A DNA stretch of 64,000 nucleotides from CATOSK01 sp963665735 (GTDB taxonomy: Bacteria; Chloroflexota; Dehalococcoidia; Lucifugimonadales; UBA3495), in assembly GCA_963665735.1 (NCBI GenBank), contig OY762444.1:310001-374000 (forward strand). The letters run 5' to 3'. Below the pieces are notes generated by a model that saw nothing but the letters and a program-made list of their open reading frames with translations, was not told the DNA's origin and searched no databases. This document shows, piece by piece, positions 1-7,775 of the stretch (positions are counted from its first letter, which is position 1; each line of letters starts with the position of its first letter). A program made the position numbers and the translations under genes.

Positions 1-188
1 CGATTTCACCCTTACCGCCGGTTTGGGCCGGCGGCGGTATGTTTCTGTGCCACTTTCCGTCATCCGCGGGGCGGATGCCTGGGGGTTACCCAGCGCCCTG
101 TCCGGTGGAGCCCGGACTTTCCTCCCTCCCAAGTTTCTTTTGCAAGTCGCCTGGGACGGCGGTCACCCGGTCTGCCCGGCCCTCTCCG
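1..188 (-). ncRNA. rnpB: RNase P RNA (partial, 3' part beyond window)
   Basis: Read on the minus strand, this stretch carries conserved bacterial RNase P RNA blocks: GGAAAGTCCGGGCTCC near positions 107-123, the GGGTAAC element near 82-90, and the ACAGAAACATACCGC block near 35-55, followed by GGTAAGGGTGAAA at the window edge. This is the catalytic RNA that trims tRNA 5' leaders. The 5' end near 188 is inferred from the P1-like GC-rich strand and is approximate. The 3' half lies outside the window. A 68-residue open frame on the opposite strand is a by-product and not a gene. Confidence 0.93.
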
Positions 189-622
189 GGGGAGAGTAGC
201 ACAGGGGTTTGGGGGGGTCAAGGCGGGTTTTTGCCCCCTCCCTAGCCCTCCCCCTGGTAAGGGGAGGGGATTTTTGGTTTCACCCTGTCGTACACAGACT
301 TAGGCCAGTGTCGGTATTAGCAAGGATTTCTGGATTCCGGCTTTCGCCGGAATGACGGTGGAGAGTTGGGGTTGTCCGAATTTCAGAAGGTCTTAGTGGC
401 GGGAATTTCACCCCCACCCTAGCCCTCCCCCGTCGAGGGGGAGGGGATTTTAGCCGGTATTCCGGGATGTGGATTCCCGCTTTCGCGGGAATGACGGCAG
501 GGGGCGGGAATGACGGTGGAGAGTTGGGGTTGCCCGAATTTCAGAAGGTCTTGGTAGCGGGAATTTCACCCCCACCCTAGCCCTCCCCCGTCGAGGGGGA
601 GGGGATTTGTTGATGGGGGATT
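189..622 (+). repeat. Gene-free stretch filled with intergenic repeats
   Basis: No gene is visible here. It holds three copies of the GC hairpin repeat (family B: CCCTAGCCCTCCCCC, short loop, GGGGGAGGGGATTTT) near 226-276, 409-451 and 565-609. It also holds two copies of the 'GGATTCC...GGAATGACGG' palindrome (family A) near 328-357 and 469-497. A block of about 102 bp (349-450) is repeated almost exactly at 507-608, with only a few substitutions. Confidence 0.85.
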
Positions 623-1324
623 TTAGCCGGGGAAGAGCATTCGGCCGCAACTGCTGCAATTGACGTTGTAGCGGCCGGAGCGGACGCGCTGGAGGTGTTG
701 ACTGGGGAGGGACATCCGGCAGGCCTGGCAGAGGCCGCGCTCGACCTTGGCGACGGCGGTGCCGCCCTTGCTGCGGCGGAGGTTGTCGTACTTCAGGACT
801 TCGGAGGGGTCGAGGTCTTGGGCCATTTTGTCGCGCTGGGCGGCCAGGGTGGTTTCTTCTTCGGTTAGGGATTCGACTTGCTCGGTGAGTTCGGCGTGGC
901 GCTTCTCCCAAGATTCCTGGAGGGAGGAAAGTTCCTGCTGGTGGGTTTCGATGCGGTCGCGGGTGTCCTGGGCGCGGACGGAGAGTTCGAGGAGCTGGAT
1001 TTCTTTCTGGTCAACCTGGGCTTTGAGGTTGCTGGATTCCAGTTCCATGGTAGCCAGGTCGCGGGGGTTGGTAATTTCGCCGCTGAAGAGTTGGGTTTCC
1101 AGGGTTTGGGAGCGTTGGCGGAGGTTTTCGGCCTCTTCCTGGCGTTCCCGGTGGGAGGACTGGATTTCCTGGAGGCGGGTTTGTTCTTCGGTCAGGGCGT
1201 CTTCGATTCTTTCCAGGGGCAGGCGAGCGTCGCGCTCGGTTTCGGCGGCGGCCTTTTGGCTGCGGACGCTGTCCAGGGCCAGGTCAATCTCCTGCAAGGA
1301 AAAGAGTTGTTTGACAATGGTCAT
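623..1324 (-). CDS. Zinc-ribbon coiled-coil protein (C4-type, zf-RING_7 family)
   Basis: A 233-residue protein. Residues about 1-180 are a long charged heptad-rich coiled coil with many Glu, Arg and Gln residues. The C-terminus is a four-cysteine ribbon, CQACRMSLP ... NCSSCGRML, the layout of the bacterial C4-type zinc ribbon family (DUF164/zf-RING_7). Members are thought to bind nucleic acid or act as structural factors; the exact role is unknown. The ATG at 1324 is chosen because the coiled coil starts right after it. The gene lies just upstream of RNase P RNA on the same strand, a frequent arrangement for this family as I recall it. The stop codon abuts the repeat cluster. Confidence 0.8.
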   Translation of the reverse strand: MTIVKQLFSLQEIDLALDSVRSQKAAAETERDARLPLERIEDALTEEQTRLQEIQSSHRERQEEAENLRQRSQTLETQLFSGEITNPRDLATMELESSNLKAQVDQKEIQLLELSVRAQDTRDRIETHQQELSSLQESWEKRHAELTEQVESLTEEETTLAAQRDKMAQDLDPSEVLKYDNLRRSKGGTAVAKVERGLCQACRMSLPSQHLQRVRSGRYNVNCSSCGRMLFPG

Positions 1325-1436
1325 GGCAGCACCCTGGCGGTAGAATCGGAGTGGCTTTTGAGGACAAGGCGGATTTTAGGTAGGTTGGAGGCTGATGTCA
1401 ACGGAAGGGGTTTAGGGGGCCGCCTCGGGGGCGTGG

Positions 1437-1484
1437 AATTCACCCCCATCCTAACCTTCCCCCGTCGAGGGGGAAGGGACATTT
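1437..1484 (+). repeat. Family B GC hairpin repeat
   Basis: Copy of the CACCCCCATCCTAACC / CTTCCCCC-loop-GGGGGAAGG element. It lies between two divergently transcribed genes, just before the sbcD-like ribosome binding site, so at this place it cannot be an ordinary 3' terminator for either gene. Confidence 0.8.
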
Positions 1485-1497
1485 TAAGGAAAGGGTT

Positions 1498-2733
1498 ATG
1501 CGGATACTGCATTTTTCGGACTTGCACATTGGGGTTGAGAACTATGGGCGGTTGGACCCGGCTACCGGGCTTTCCACCCGGCTAGGGGACTTTCTGGCAG
1601 CGTTGGATGAAGTGGTGGATTTTGCGGTGAACGGGGGCGTGGACTTGGTGCTGCTGGCGGGGGATACCTACAAGGGGCGGGACCCGTCGCAAACCCACCA
1701 GCGGGAGTTTGCCCGGCGGCTGCACCGGATTGCGGAGGCGGGGATTCCATCGTTTTTGCTGATAGGGAACCATGACCTGCCCAACGCCAGCAGCCGGGCG
1801 ACGGCGGTGGAGATTTTCCCGACGCTGGAGGTTCCCAACGTCTTTATTGGAGACCGTTTGCAGGTCTATACGGTGGCGACGCCGGCCGGGCCGTTGCAGA
1901 TTGTGGCGGTGCCCTGGCCGCGGCGGGGGGGAATTTTGAGCCGGGAGGAAACACGGGGGCTGTCCATTGACGAAGTGCGGGAGGAAATCGGGCGGCGGTT
2001 GACGGAGGGGATTGACTCGCTAGTAGGCCAACTAAACCCGGATGTTCCGGCGATTTTGACGGCCCACGCTACGATTAGCGGGGCCACGGTGGGAACGGAA
2101 CGGTCAATGATGCTGGGGCAAGACCACGTTTTGCTGGTCAGCGCGGTCCACAAGCCGCAGTTGGAGTATGTGGCGTTGGGGCATATTCACAAGCACCAGG
2201 TGTTGCGGCAAGACCCGCCGATGGTGGCGTATTCGGGGAGTTTGGAGCGGGTGGATTTCAGCGAGGAAGGGGATACCAAGGGGTTTTGCGTGGTTGACCT
2301 GGACCCGACGCTGCCGCAGGGGGAGCGGATGACGGGGTTTGAGTTTCACCGGGTAGCGGCGCGGAAATTCGTTACGGTGGACGTGAAGTTGCAGGCGGGG
2401 GAGGCTGACCCCACCGGGGGGGTGGTCAGGGCAATCGGACGGCAAAAGGTGGAGGATGCGGTGGTCAGGGTGCGGATAAGCCTGCCGGCGGAGTTGGACG
2501 CGCAACTGAGGGAAGGGGAAATCCGGCAAGCGTTGAGCGGGGCGCATTACGTCGCGGCGATAAGCCGGGATTTGGAAGGGACGCGGCGGACGCGGCTGGA
2601 TCGGGAATCGGCGGAGGGTCTGGGGCCGATGGAGGCTTTGCGGCTGTACCTGGAAGGCCGGGGGACGGACAAGGGGCGGCAAGAGACGCTGCTGCGTTAC
2701 GCGGGGGAGTTGATGGCGGAAGAGGGGGAATGA
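1498..2733 (+). CDS. sbcD: SbcD/Mre11-type DNA repair exonuclease
   Basis: A 411-residue calcineurin-like phosphoesterase of the Mre11/SbcD nuclease family. Metal-binding motifs are in order: FSDLHIG (residues 5-11), LAGDTY (about 52-57), GNHD (about 89-92), a TAHATI block and GHIHKH (about 226-231). The C-terminal part resembles the capping domain. SbcD normally works with an SbcC ATPase to open hairpins and process double-strand ends, but no sbcC lies beside it here. The ATG at 1498 follows AAGGAAAGG. The family is clear; SbcD versus a solitary DNA repair exonuclease paralogue cannot be settled from one gene. Confidence 0.85.
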   Translation: MRILHFSDLHIGVENYGRLDPATGLSTRLGDFLAALDEVVDFAVNGGVDLVLLAGDTYKGRDPSQTHQREFARRLHRIAEAGIPSFLLIGNHDLPNASSRATAVEIFPTLEVPNVFIGDRLQVYTVATPAGPLQIVAVPWPRRGGILSREETRGLSIDEVREEIGRRLTEGIDSLVGQLNPDVPAILTAHATISGATVGTERSMMLGQDHVLLVSAVHKPQLEYVALGHIHKHQVLRQDPPMVAYSGSLERVDFSEEGDTKGFCVVDLDPTLPQGERMTGFEFHRVAARKFVTVDVKLQAGEADPTGGVVRAIGRQKVEDAVVRVRISLPAELDAQLREGEIRQALSGAHYVAAISRDLEGTRRTRLDRESAEGLGPMEALRLYLEGRGTDKGRQETLLRYAGELMAEEGE

Positions 2734-2784
2734 CGGGCGGAACTTTTGCCGTTGTTTCCGACGAACAAGGCTTCCGGTTCGCCG

Positions 2785-3693
2785 CTATTGCCATACGGCG
2801 AAGTTTTGCCAGTTGGGAACGAACCCCATCTCGTTCTGGGGAATGTTTTGGTGTCGATTCATTAAGGCAACCAACTCTCGGGGCCAATCCCTGTTTTGGG
2901 TGATGGTGATGGTCAAGTAAGCGATCATTACTAGCGTGTTGTATAGTTTTCCTCTCTGATTCAAATTGAAGAAGGCAATTGGCTCAGAAAACGTACCCAT
3001 ATTATTGGGAATTTTCATCCGCGTCTTCAGGTCTCTGTCCCAGAGTCGCTCGTGATGGGCACAGAAATTTCTTACCGGGGTCAAGTGGCGAAGCAGGGAC
3101 TGGAGTATTGCTTCATCCAGGAGATAATGTTTAGCCACCAGTTGCCTGGCTCGCTTGTTCGTGTCTCCGTACCACCGGGAAATGAGTCCGAAAGTCATTG
3201 TTTCAACAATTACCCAAGTCGGGCAACTCAGGAGAGGATAGGAGTGGCTAGCTTGGCCGTGGCGGTTGTACTCTCGGCTTAAATCTTGCCAATTCTTCTC
3301 GTATCCTCTGGAAAACAGGCCCGGTTGGAGATGGGAATATGCGCCTCCTCCCAAAGTGTAACTGAGGTGATATGTCCATTGAGTGCGGAGTGAAACTTCT
3401 ATGCGATTGAATGCCGCCAGGAGCAACGCGCGTAGTTGCGTGTCGAATTCGTACCTTTCGACAACAGTCTCGAAGGTAGTGCCGGGCCGGTAAGTTGGTT
3501 CAAGACCGTGGGCCAGTGGGTCAATAAAGGGTTCCAGATACCCCCGGAAGCGGTAGAAGTTGACGTTGCTCAGGAACAGGGTTGCTTCGGATTGATTCGG
3601 CACGGAAATGCCGCGCTTCTGGAGAAGGTCAATCTGGTCTCTGAACGAGGTCGGCGGCCCTGGTGTTCCTGACTGATTACGTTGAGAGGTCAT
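2785..3693 (-). CDS. Abi family HEPN protein (Abi_2 / AbiD-AbiF type)
   Basis: A 302-residue protein of the Abi_2 family, linked to abortive infection against phage. The N-terminal 'LLQKRGI ... FYRFRGYLEPF' block (about 23-56) is typical of the family. The C-terminal HEPN ribonuclease signature R-x4-H is intact as RNFCAH (R208, H213), followed by HERLWDRD. HEPN toxins cut RNA; the target here is unknown. Base composition is clearly more AT-rich than the flanking genes, which suggests recent transfer. It stands alone with its own promoter and a leader hairpin directly upstream. No protein antitoxin gene is adjacent, so control by the leader RNA is possible. Confidence 0.85.
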   Translation of the reverse strand: MTSQRNQSGTPGPPTSFRDQIDLLQKRGISVPNQSEATLFLSNVNFYRFRGYLEPFIDPLAHGLEPTYRPGTTFETVVERYEFDTQLRALLLAAFNRIEVSLRTQWTYHLSYTLGGGAYSHLQPGLFSRGYEKNWQDLSREYNRHGQASHSYPLLSCPTWVIVETMTFGLISRWYGDTNKRARQLVAKHYLLDEAILQSLLRHLTPVRNFCAHHERLWDRDLKTRMKIPNNMGTFSEPIAFFNLNQRGKLYNTLVMIAYLTITITQNRDWPRELVALMNRHQNIPQNEMGFVPNWQNFAVWQ

Positions 3694-3713
3694 TTGATGA
3701 CTGACAAAAATAA

Positions 3714-3793
3714 ACCCCTCCGGTGCGCCGTTCTTATGAGAGGCGTGAGGGGTATGGTCAATACCATCGTAGCATAGACTACTAGTATGTCAA
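3714..3793 (-). promoter_or_regulatory. Promoter, operator-like palindrome and leader hairpin of the Abi gene
   Basis: On the minus strand a perfect -35 box TTGACA (3788-3793) is followed after 16 bp by TACGAT (3766-3771). At the expected transcript start lie overlapping inverted repeats GGTAT/ATACC (3751-3755, 3761-3765) and ATGGT/ACCAT. Next comes a strong hairpin, ACCCCTC (3714-3720) with GAGGGGT (3747-3753), extended by CGCC/GGCG inside. It ends about 20 nt before the start codon. The signals are seen directly; their function as an operator or a regulatory RNA is inference. Confidence 0.65.
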
Positions 3794-3902
3794 GGGGGTT
3801 AAGCAGGTCTTCCCCAGGTAGGTTGGCGCCGGGCTTAGAGCAGAACAGGGGTGTGTGTTGGGAAAAAGTGAGCCGCAAGCCGCGTCCATCCGGGGCATCG
3901 GA

Positions 3903-4277
3903 TCAGGTGGGTTGGAGGCCGCCGAGGCGGAGGGCTTCGGTGCCGTGGAGATATACGTTGACGATTTCTTCCTGGGCTTTTTCGGTGTTGTAGAGGACCA
4001 GGATGCGGATGCAGCGTTCCAGGCTGCCGGGGACTGGGATTTCGACGGCATCCATGAGGGCGGTACTGGTCCAGCCCAGTTGACGGGCGGCGGCGGCGGG
4101 AAAGGCGGCGTCCAGGTCGGGGGTGGCGGTGAACCAGACGGCGGCGACGTTGGCTTGAACCAGGTCGTTGGCATCAATCATTTGGGCCAGCAGTTCGCGG
4201 GTGGCCTCGTAGATAGCCGCATCGGTGTTTTCGGCAACGGTGGTGGCCCCGCGGATGCCTCGGCACGCCAGCATCAA
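3903..4277 (-). CDS. aroH: Chorismate mutase, AroH type
   Basis: A 124-residue single-domain chorismate mutase of the Bacillus AroH fold, turning chorismate into prephenate for phenylalanine and tyrosine. The family opening RGIRGATTV is at residues 6-14, followed by the TATPDLDAAFPA block and PGSLERCIRILVLYNT, which carries active-site residues. Length matches the family (about 120). It follows trpA by 21 bp on the same strand, so both are probably co-transcribed, placing two chorismate-derived pathways together. Two adjacent Met codons are possible starts; the first is used here. Confidence 0.93.
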   Translation of the reverse strand: MMLACRGIRGATTVAENTDAAIYEATRELLAQMIDANDLVQANVAAVWFTATPDLDAAFPAAAARQLGWTSTALMDAVEIPVPGSLERCIRILVLYNTEKAQEEIVNVYLHGTEALRLGGLQPT

Positions 4278-4298
4278 GCAATTCCCCCGGTCATCGGC

Positions 4299-5108
4299 TC
4301 AGTCGGTTGGGAGGGCGGTTCCCGCCAGTTCGGACACCAATTCCACGCAGCGGGAAACCAGTTGGTCACGGGGCGATTCTAGCATCACTCTAACCAGGGC
4401 GCTACCCACCACGGCGGCGTCGGCCTCGCGACAGACGGCCTCAACGTGGTCGCGGCGGGAAATGCCGAAACCGACGGTCAGCGGGAGTTGGGTATGGGCG
4501 CGCACCCGGTCCAGCAGGTCGAAACTGCGCTGGGAAAGCTGGTCGCGGGCGCCGGTGATTCCGGTAAGGCTGACGCAGTAGATAAAGCCGGTGGCGGCGG
4601 AGGCGGCGGTTCGGATGCTGGCGTCGGAGCTGGTGGGGGCCAATAAGGGGATAAGGTGAACCCCGACGGGGGCGCAGACTTCCAGCAGGGGGGATACTTC
4701 TGCGCCGGGAACGTCAACGGGAATGAGGCCGTCCACGCCGGCTTTTGCGGCGGCGGCGGCGAACCGGGGCAAGCCGTAGTTGAGGATGGGGTTGTAGTAG
4801 CTCATCAGGACCAAGGGAGTTTCGGGCAGTTCGGGACGCAGGTCGCTCACCAGGTCAAGGCAGTCGGTCATGGTGACGCCCTGCTCCAAAGCCTTGAAGG
4901 TGGATTCCTGGATGACGGGGCCGTCGGCCAGGGGATCGCTGAAAGGGATGCCGATTTCGATGGCGTCGGCGCCGGCGGCGGCCAGGGCCGGGGCCAACTC
5001 GCGGGTGGCGTCCAGGTCGGGGAATCCGGCGGTAAGGAAGATTATCAGACTGGGCCGCCCTTCGCGGCGGATGCGGCGGAACATTCGGGCGGTGCGGTCT
5101 TCGGGCAT
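4299..5108 (-). CDS. trpA: Tryptophan synthase alpha chain
   Basis: A 269-residue TIM-barrel protein that splits indole-3-glycerol phosphate into indole and glyceraldehyde 3-phosphate, working with TrpB. The signature EIGIPFSDPLADGPVIQ contains the catalytic Glu and Asp. LMSYYNPI, the VPGAE loop and the phosphate-binding GFGIS are also present. Length is normal. It is first of a two-gene unit with aroH; trpB and the other trp genes are not in the window on this side. The upstream gap holds only a family B repeat and no recognisable leader peptide or T-box. Confidence 0.96.
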   Translation of the reverse strand: MPEDRTARMFRRIRREGRPSLIIFLTAGFPDLDATRELAPALAAAGADAIEIGIPFSDPLADGPVIQESTFKALEQGVTMTDCLDLVSDLRPELPETPLVLMSYYNPILNYGLPRFAAAAAKAGVDGLIPVDVPGAEVSPLLEVCAPVGVHLIPLLAPTSSDASIRTAASAATGFIYCVSLTGITGARDQLSQRSFDLLDRVRAHTQLPLTVGFGISRRDHVEAVCREADAAVVGSALVRVMLESPRDQLVSRCVELVSELAGTALPTD

Positions 5109-5148
5109 GGGAGGAGCGCTCCTGGATTCGTTACAATCTGTGGGGCGG

Positions 5149-5200
5149 GATTTTCACCCCTACCCTAACCCTCCCCCTGGTAGGGGGAGGGGATTTTTTC
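5149..5200 (+). repeat. Family B GC hairpin repeat
   Basis: CACCCCTACCCTAACC, then CCTCCCCCTGG-TAGGGGGAGG and a T run. It fills the gap between trpA and the CPBP gene, both on the minus strand. The T run reads on the + strand, so it is not oriented as a terminator for the upstream CPBP gene. Confidence 0.8.
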
Positions 5201-5249
5201 ATGCCATTGCCGGCTTGCTCAATGTAGCTTAGGGTTGGGCGGTTGTCCA

Positions 5250-6068
5250 CTATTGCCAGCTTTCGATAAGGGTGTAGAGGACTACCAGGGCGTTTTGGGC
5301 GGCGTGGGCGGTAATGGGGGGCCAGAGGGAGCCGGTGCGGTGATAGAGATAGGCCAGCAACATTCCGGTGACGAAGATGGGCAGCAGTACGCCGGGCAGG
5401 GCGTGGAAGAGGCTGAAAACCGCCGCGCTGCCGATGAGGGCCGCGGGAAGTCCGAACCGGGAGAGCAGGGGCCGGAATATGAACCCCCGGAAAAAGACTT
5501 CTTCCACCAGGGGAGTCCAGACGGCCAGGGCGAAGAAGGACAGAGCGAAGGACGGGCCGGGCAGCAGGATGTCGGGGGTGATTGCTTCGGGAACCAGGAT
5601 TTCCAGACCCAAGACGCGCACCGTCAACCCGTATAGGCCGGTAAATCCCATGCCGGCGACCAGGGCGACCAGGGTAAAGGCGGCGGTCTGCGCCAAGGGA
5701 GTCCGGGGCCGAACCAGTCCTAACCAGGCGGGGGAAAGGCGTTGGCGGCGCAGGCCGAGGAACCAGACGGTGGGGAATACGACGGCGCCGAAAATGAGGC
5801 TGCCGAGGACGAAACCGAGGGCTACGTTGGCCGGGTCAAGAAAGGAGAGAACCCCGCCGGCCAAGGCTACCGCAAGCAGCAGGGCGATGATGGCGAAAAA
5901 GACTTCGCGGATACCCCAGGGGAAGGGAGCGAACGGGTCCCCGGGGGAAGGCGCGGCGACGGGAACGGTCGGATACGGTGGGGATGTCGAGCCAAGGTTG
6001 GGTTGGCCACAATTGACGCAAAAGGACTGGGCCGGTTGGAGGTGGTGGCCGCAGTTGCGACAAGTCAA
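5250..6068 (-). CDS. CPBP family intramembrane protease with N-terminal zinc ribbon
   Basis: About 272 residues from a TTG start at 6068. The reading frame stays open 66 bases further upstream, but the zinc ribbon CRNCG...FCVNCG begins immediately after this TTG, and GGGAAA precedes it. After a Pro-rich linker come seven or eight hydrophobic segments. The CPBP (Rce1-like glutamic protease) motifs are VEEVFFRGFIF, FSLFHALPG and a final HAAQNALV. Members cleave membrane-bound substrates or act in bacteriocin immunity and protein sorting; the substrate is unknown. Start choice is the main uncertainty. Confidence 0.8.
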   Translation of the reverse strand: MTCRNCGHHLQPAQSFCVNCGQPNLGSTSPPYPTVPVAAPSPGDPFAPFPWGIREVFFAIIALLLAVALAGGVLSFLDPANVALGFVLGSLIFGAVVFPTVWFLGLRRQRLSPAWLGLVRPRTPLAQTAAFTLVALVAGMGFTGLYGLTVRVLGLEILVPEAITPDILLPGPSFALSFFALAVWTPLVEEVFFRGFIFRPLLSRFGLPAALIGSAAVFSLFHALPGVLLPIFVTGMLLAYLYHRTGSLWPPITAHAAQNALVVLYTLIESWQ

Positions 6069-6199
6069 GGGATGTTTCCCGCAAGGGCCGGAGTTGGGTA
6101 TGGCTTGGACATGGCTGCGGCGGGAGTGTAGCAAGGGCCGGGGTTGGTTGCCAAGTCTCCGATTCCTTTCCTTAGGAGATTGGACGGCACGGGTGCACG

Positions 6200-6650
6200 G
6201 CTCCCAGGTATGGTTCTCACCCCCATTCCTTCGGCTACGCTCAGGACAGGCTCTAACCTTCCCCTATCGAAGGGGAAGGGACCATCAAACCCTCTCAACC
6301 CGTTTTGACCGACTTCCAATCATCCTGCGTTATGGGCCAGGTCTTTCAATTGTTTCTTTGAACGAAGGGATGGGTCTAAAATCTTCGGGCAAGGTGACCC
6401 CTTCAGCTATGCTCAGGACAGGGTTGGCAAAGGCAGGAATTTGAGATTCTGCGCTGCGCTCAGAATGACATGGAAGGGCGTGGGAGGACTTCTGATGCAG
6501 GGGTACTCGATGCCAAGGGTAGGGGCGGGTTTCAAACCCGCCCCTACGACGCTCAGAGAGTCCGCCGGACGGGAGGAATCACCCCCACTCCTTCGGCTAA
6601 GCTCAGGACAGGCTCTAACCCTCCCCATCGCAGGGGGAGGGGATTTTTCG
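6200..6650 (+). repeat. Repeat-filled gap between CPBP gene and minE
   Basis: No gene is visible. It holds two family B hairpins interrupted by the TTCGGCTACGCTCAGGACAG insert (6217-6289 and 6577-6647), a degenerate lone copy of that insert near 6406-6425, a 'GAGATTCTG...CTCAGAATGACA' element (6442-6470), and a perfect palindrome GTAGGGGCGGGTTT/CAAACCCGCCCCTAC at 6519-6547. Confidence 0.8.
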
Positions 6651-6694
6651 TACACCTTGGCGGCGGTGTGATTTATGGGATGGCCGTGGGACGG

Positions 6695-6964
6695 CTAGTT
6701 GGCGGGGGCGCGGTGCATTTCCTTGATGCGGATGTTGGAAACCAGGAAGGCGGATTCGTCCAAGCGGCGGATGCCAAATTCCTGGAAGTCGTCGCCCACC
6801 ACCATGTAACGGGAAATGGCGACCAGAATGTCGCGTTTCAAGGCGTCCACGATTTCCGGGGACAAGTCCATGCGGTCGCGCATCAGGGCCAGCCGGAGGC
6901 GGTCGTGGGCCGCGGTCTTGGTGTTTTCCCGGCGGGTCACTACCCACCGCAATAAGTCACGCAT
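6695..6964 (-). CDS. minE: Cell division topological specificity factor MinE
   Basis: An 89-residue MinE. The N-terminal anti-MinCD region contains 'AHDRLRLALMRDR' (about 19-31), equivalent to the helix that displaces MinC and stimulates the MinD ATPase, followed by the dimerisation region (DILVAISRYM...). It is last in minC-minD-minE and overlaps the minD stop by 8 bp, consistent with translational coupling. Together these proteins place the division septum at mid-cell by pole-to-pole oscillation. Confidence 0.95.
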   Translation of the reverse strand: MRDLLRWVVTRRENTKTAAHDRLRLALMRDRMDLSPEIVDALKRDILVAISRYMVVGDDFQEFGIRRLDESAFLVSNIRIKEMHRAPAN

Positions 6965-7775
6965 GGGAATACGCCCCCCGGTTGATGCCCATTATGGCGC
7001 AGATTTTGTCCATGACGCCGTTCCTGGGTTCCAGGTTCATAATCGGCACGTCTTCCCCGTCAATGCGGGCGGCGATGCGGGAGAAGGCGGCGCCGGAAGG
7101 GGCGCGGCGGTCGTGGATGACCGGCACGCCCTGGTTGGTGGCCAGGATAAGGCGGTCGTCGGCGGGGACGACGCCCAGGATGTCCACGGCCAGCAGGTCC
7201 ACGATGTCGTCCTGGCCCATCATGTCGCCGCGCTTGACCATGCCGGGGCGGTAACGGTTGATAATCAACCGGGGACGGCGCAGACCCTGGGCTTCCAGCA
7301 GACCGATAACCCGGTCGGCGTCCCGGATGGCGGAGACTTCCGGGGTGGTGACGATAACGGCTTCGTGGGCCGGGGCGATGGCGTTCTTGAATCCCTGCTC
7401 AATTCCCGCCGGGCAGTCAATCAGGATGTAGTCGAACTCGGCCTCCAGGCTGCGGCAGAGGGCGGTCAACTGCTCGGCCTCGATGCAATTCTTGTCGCGG
7501 GTCTGGGCGGCGGGAATCAGGTACAGTTCGTAATTGTGGCGGTCGCGAATCATGCCCTGGTGCATCTTGCATTGGCCTTCGATTATGTCAATGAGGTCAA
7601 AGACGATGCGGTTTTCCAGCCCCATAACCACATCCAGGTTGCGGAGGCCGATGTCGGTGTCAATGACGACGACCCGGTGGCCGCGCAGGGCCAGGCCGGC
7701 GCCGATGTTGGCGGTGGTGGTAGTCTTGCCTACACCGCCTTTCCCCGAAGTTATAACGATGGTCTTACCCGTCAT
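6957..7775 (-). CDS. minD: Septum site-determining ATPase MinD
   Basis: A 272-residue ParA-type ATPase. The deviant Walker A GKGGVGKTT lies at residues 11-19 (MTGKTIVITS precedes it), then DTDIGLRNLDVVMG and the Walker B-like IDCPAG. The C-terminal tail 'VMDKICAIMGI' is a likely membrane-targeting amphipathic helix. The frame is open well upstream, but the ATG at 7775 is preceded by GGAGG at ideal spacing, so that is the start. It overlaps minC by 11 bp and minE by 8 bp. MinD recruits MinC to the membrane. Confidence 0.96.
   Translation of the reverse strand: MTGKTIVITSGKGGVGKTTTTANIGAGLALRGHRVVVIDTDIGLRNLDVVMGLENRIVFDLIDIIEGQCKMHQGMIRDRHNYELYLIPAAQTRDKNCIEAEQLTALCRSLEAEFDYILIDCPAGIEQGFKNAIAPAHEAVIVTTPEVSAIRDADRVIGLLEAQGLRRPRLIINRYRPGMVKRGDMMGQDDIVDLLAVDILGVVPADDRLILATNQGVPVIHDRRAPSGAAFSRIAARIDGEDVPIMNLEPRNGVMDKICAIMGINRGAYSHA

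Noticed and set aside
39..245. Small open frame on the + strand at the left edge
   Set aside because: It lies antisense to the RNase P RNA and has no protein-like features.
5109..5249. Tryptophan leader peptide or T-box upstream of trpA
   Set aside because: Only a family B repeat is seen; there are no Trp codon runs or T-box features.
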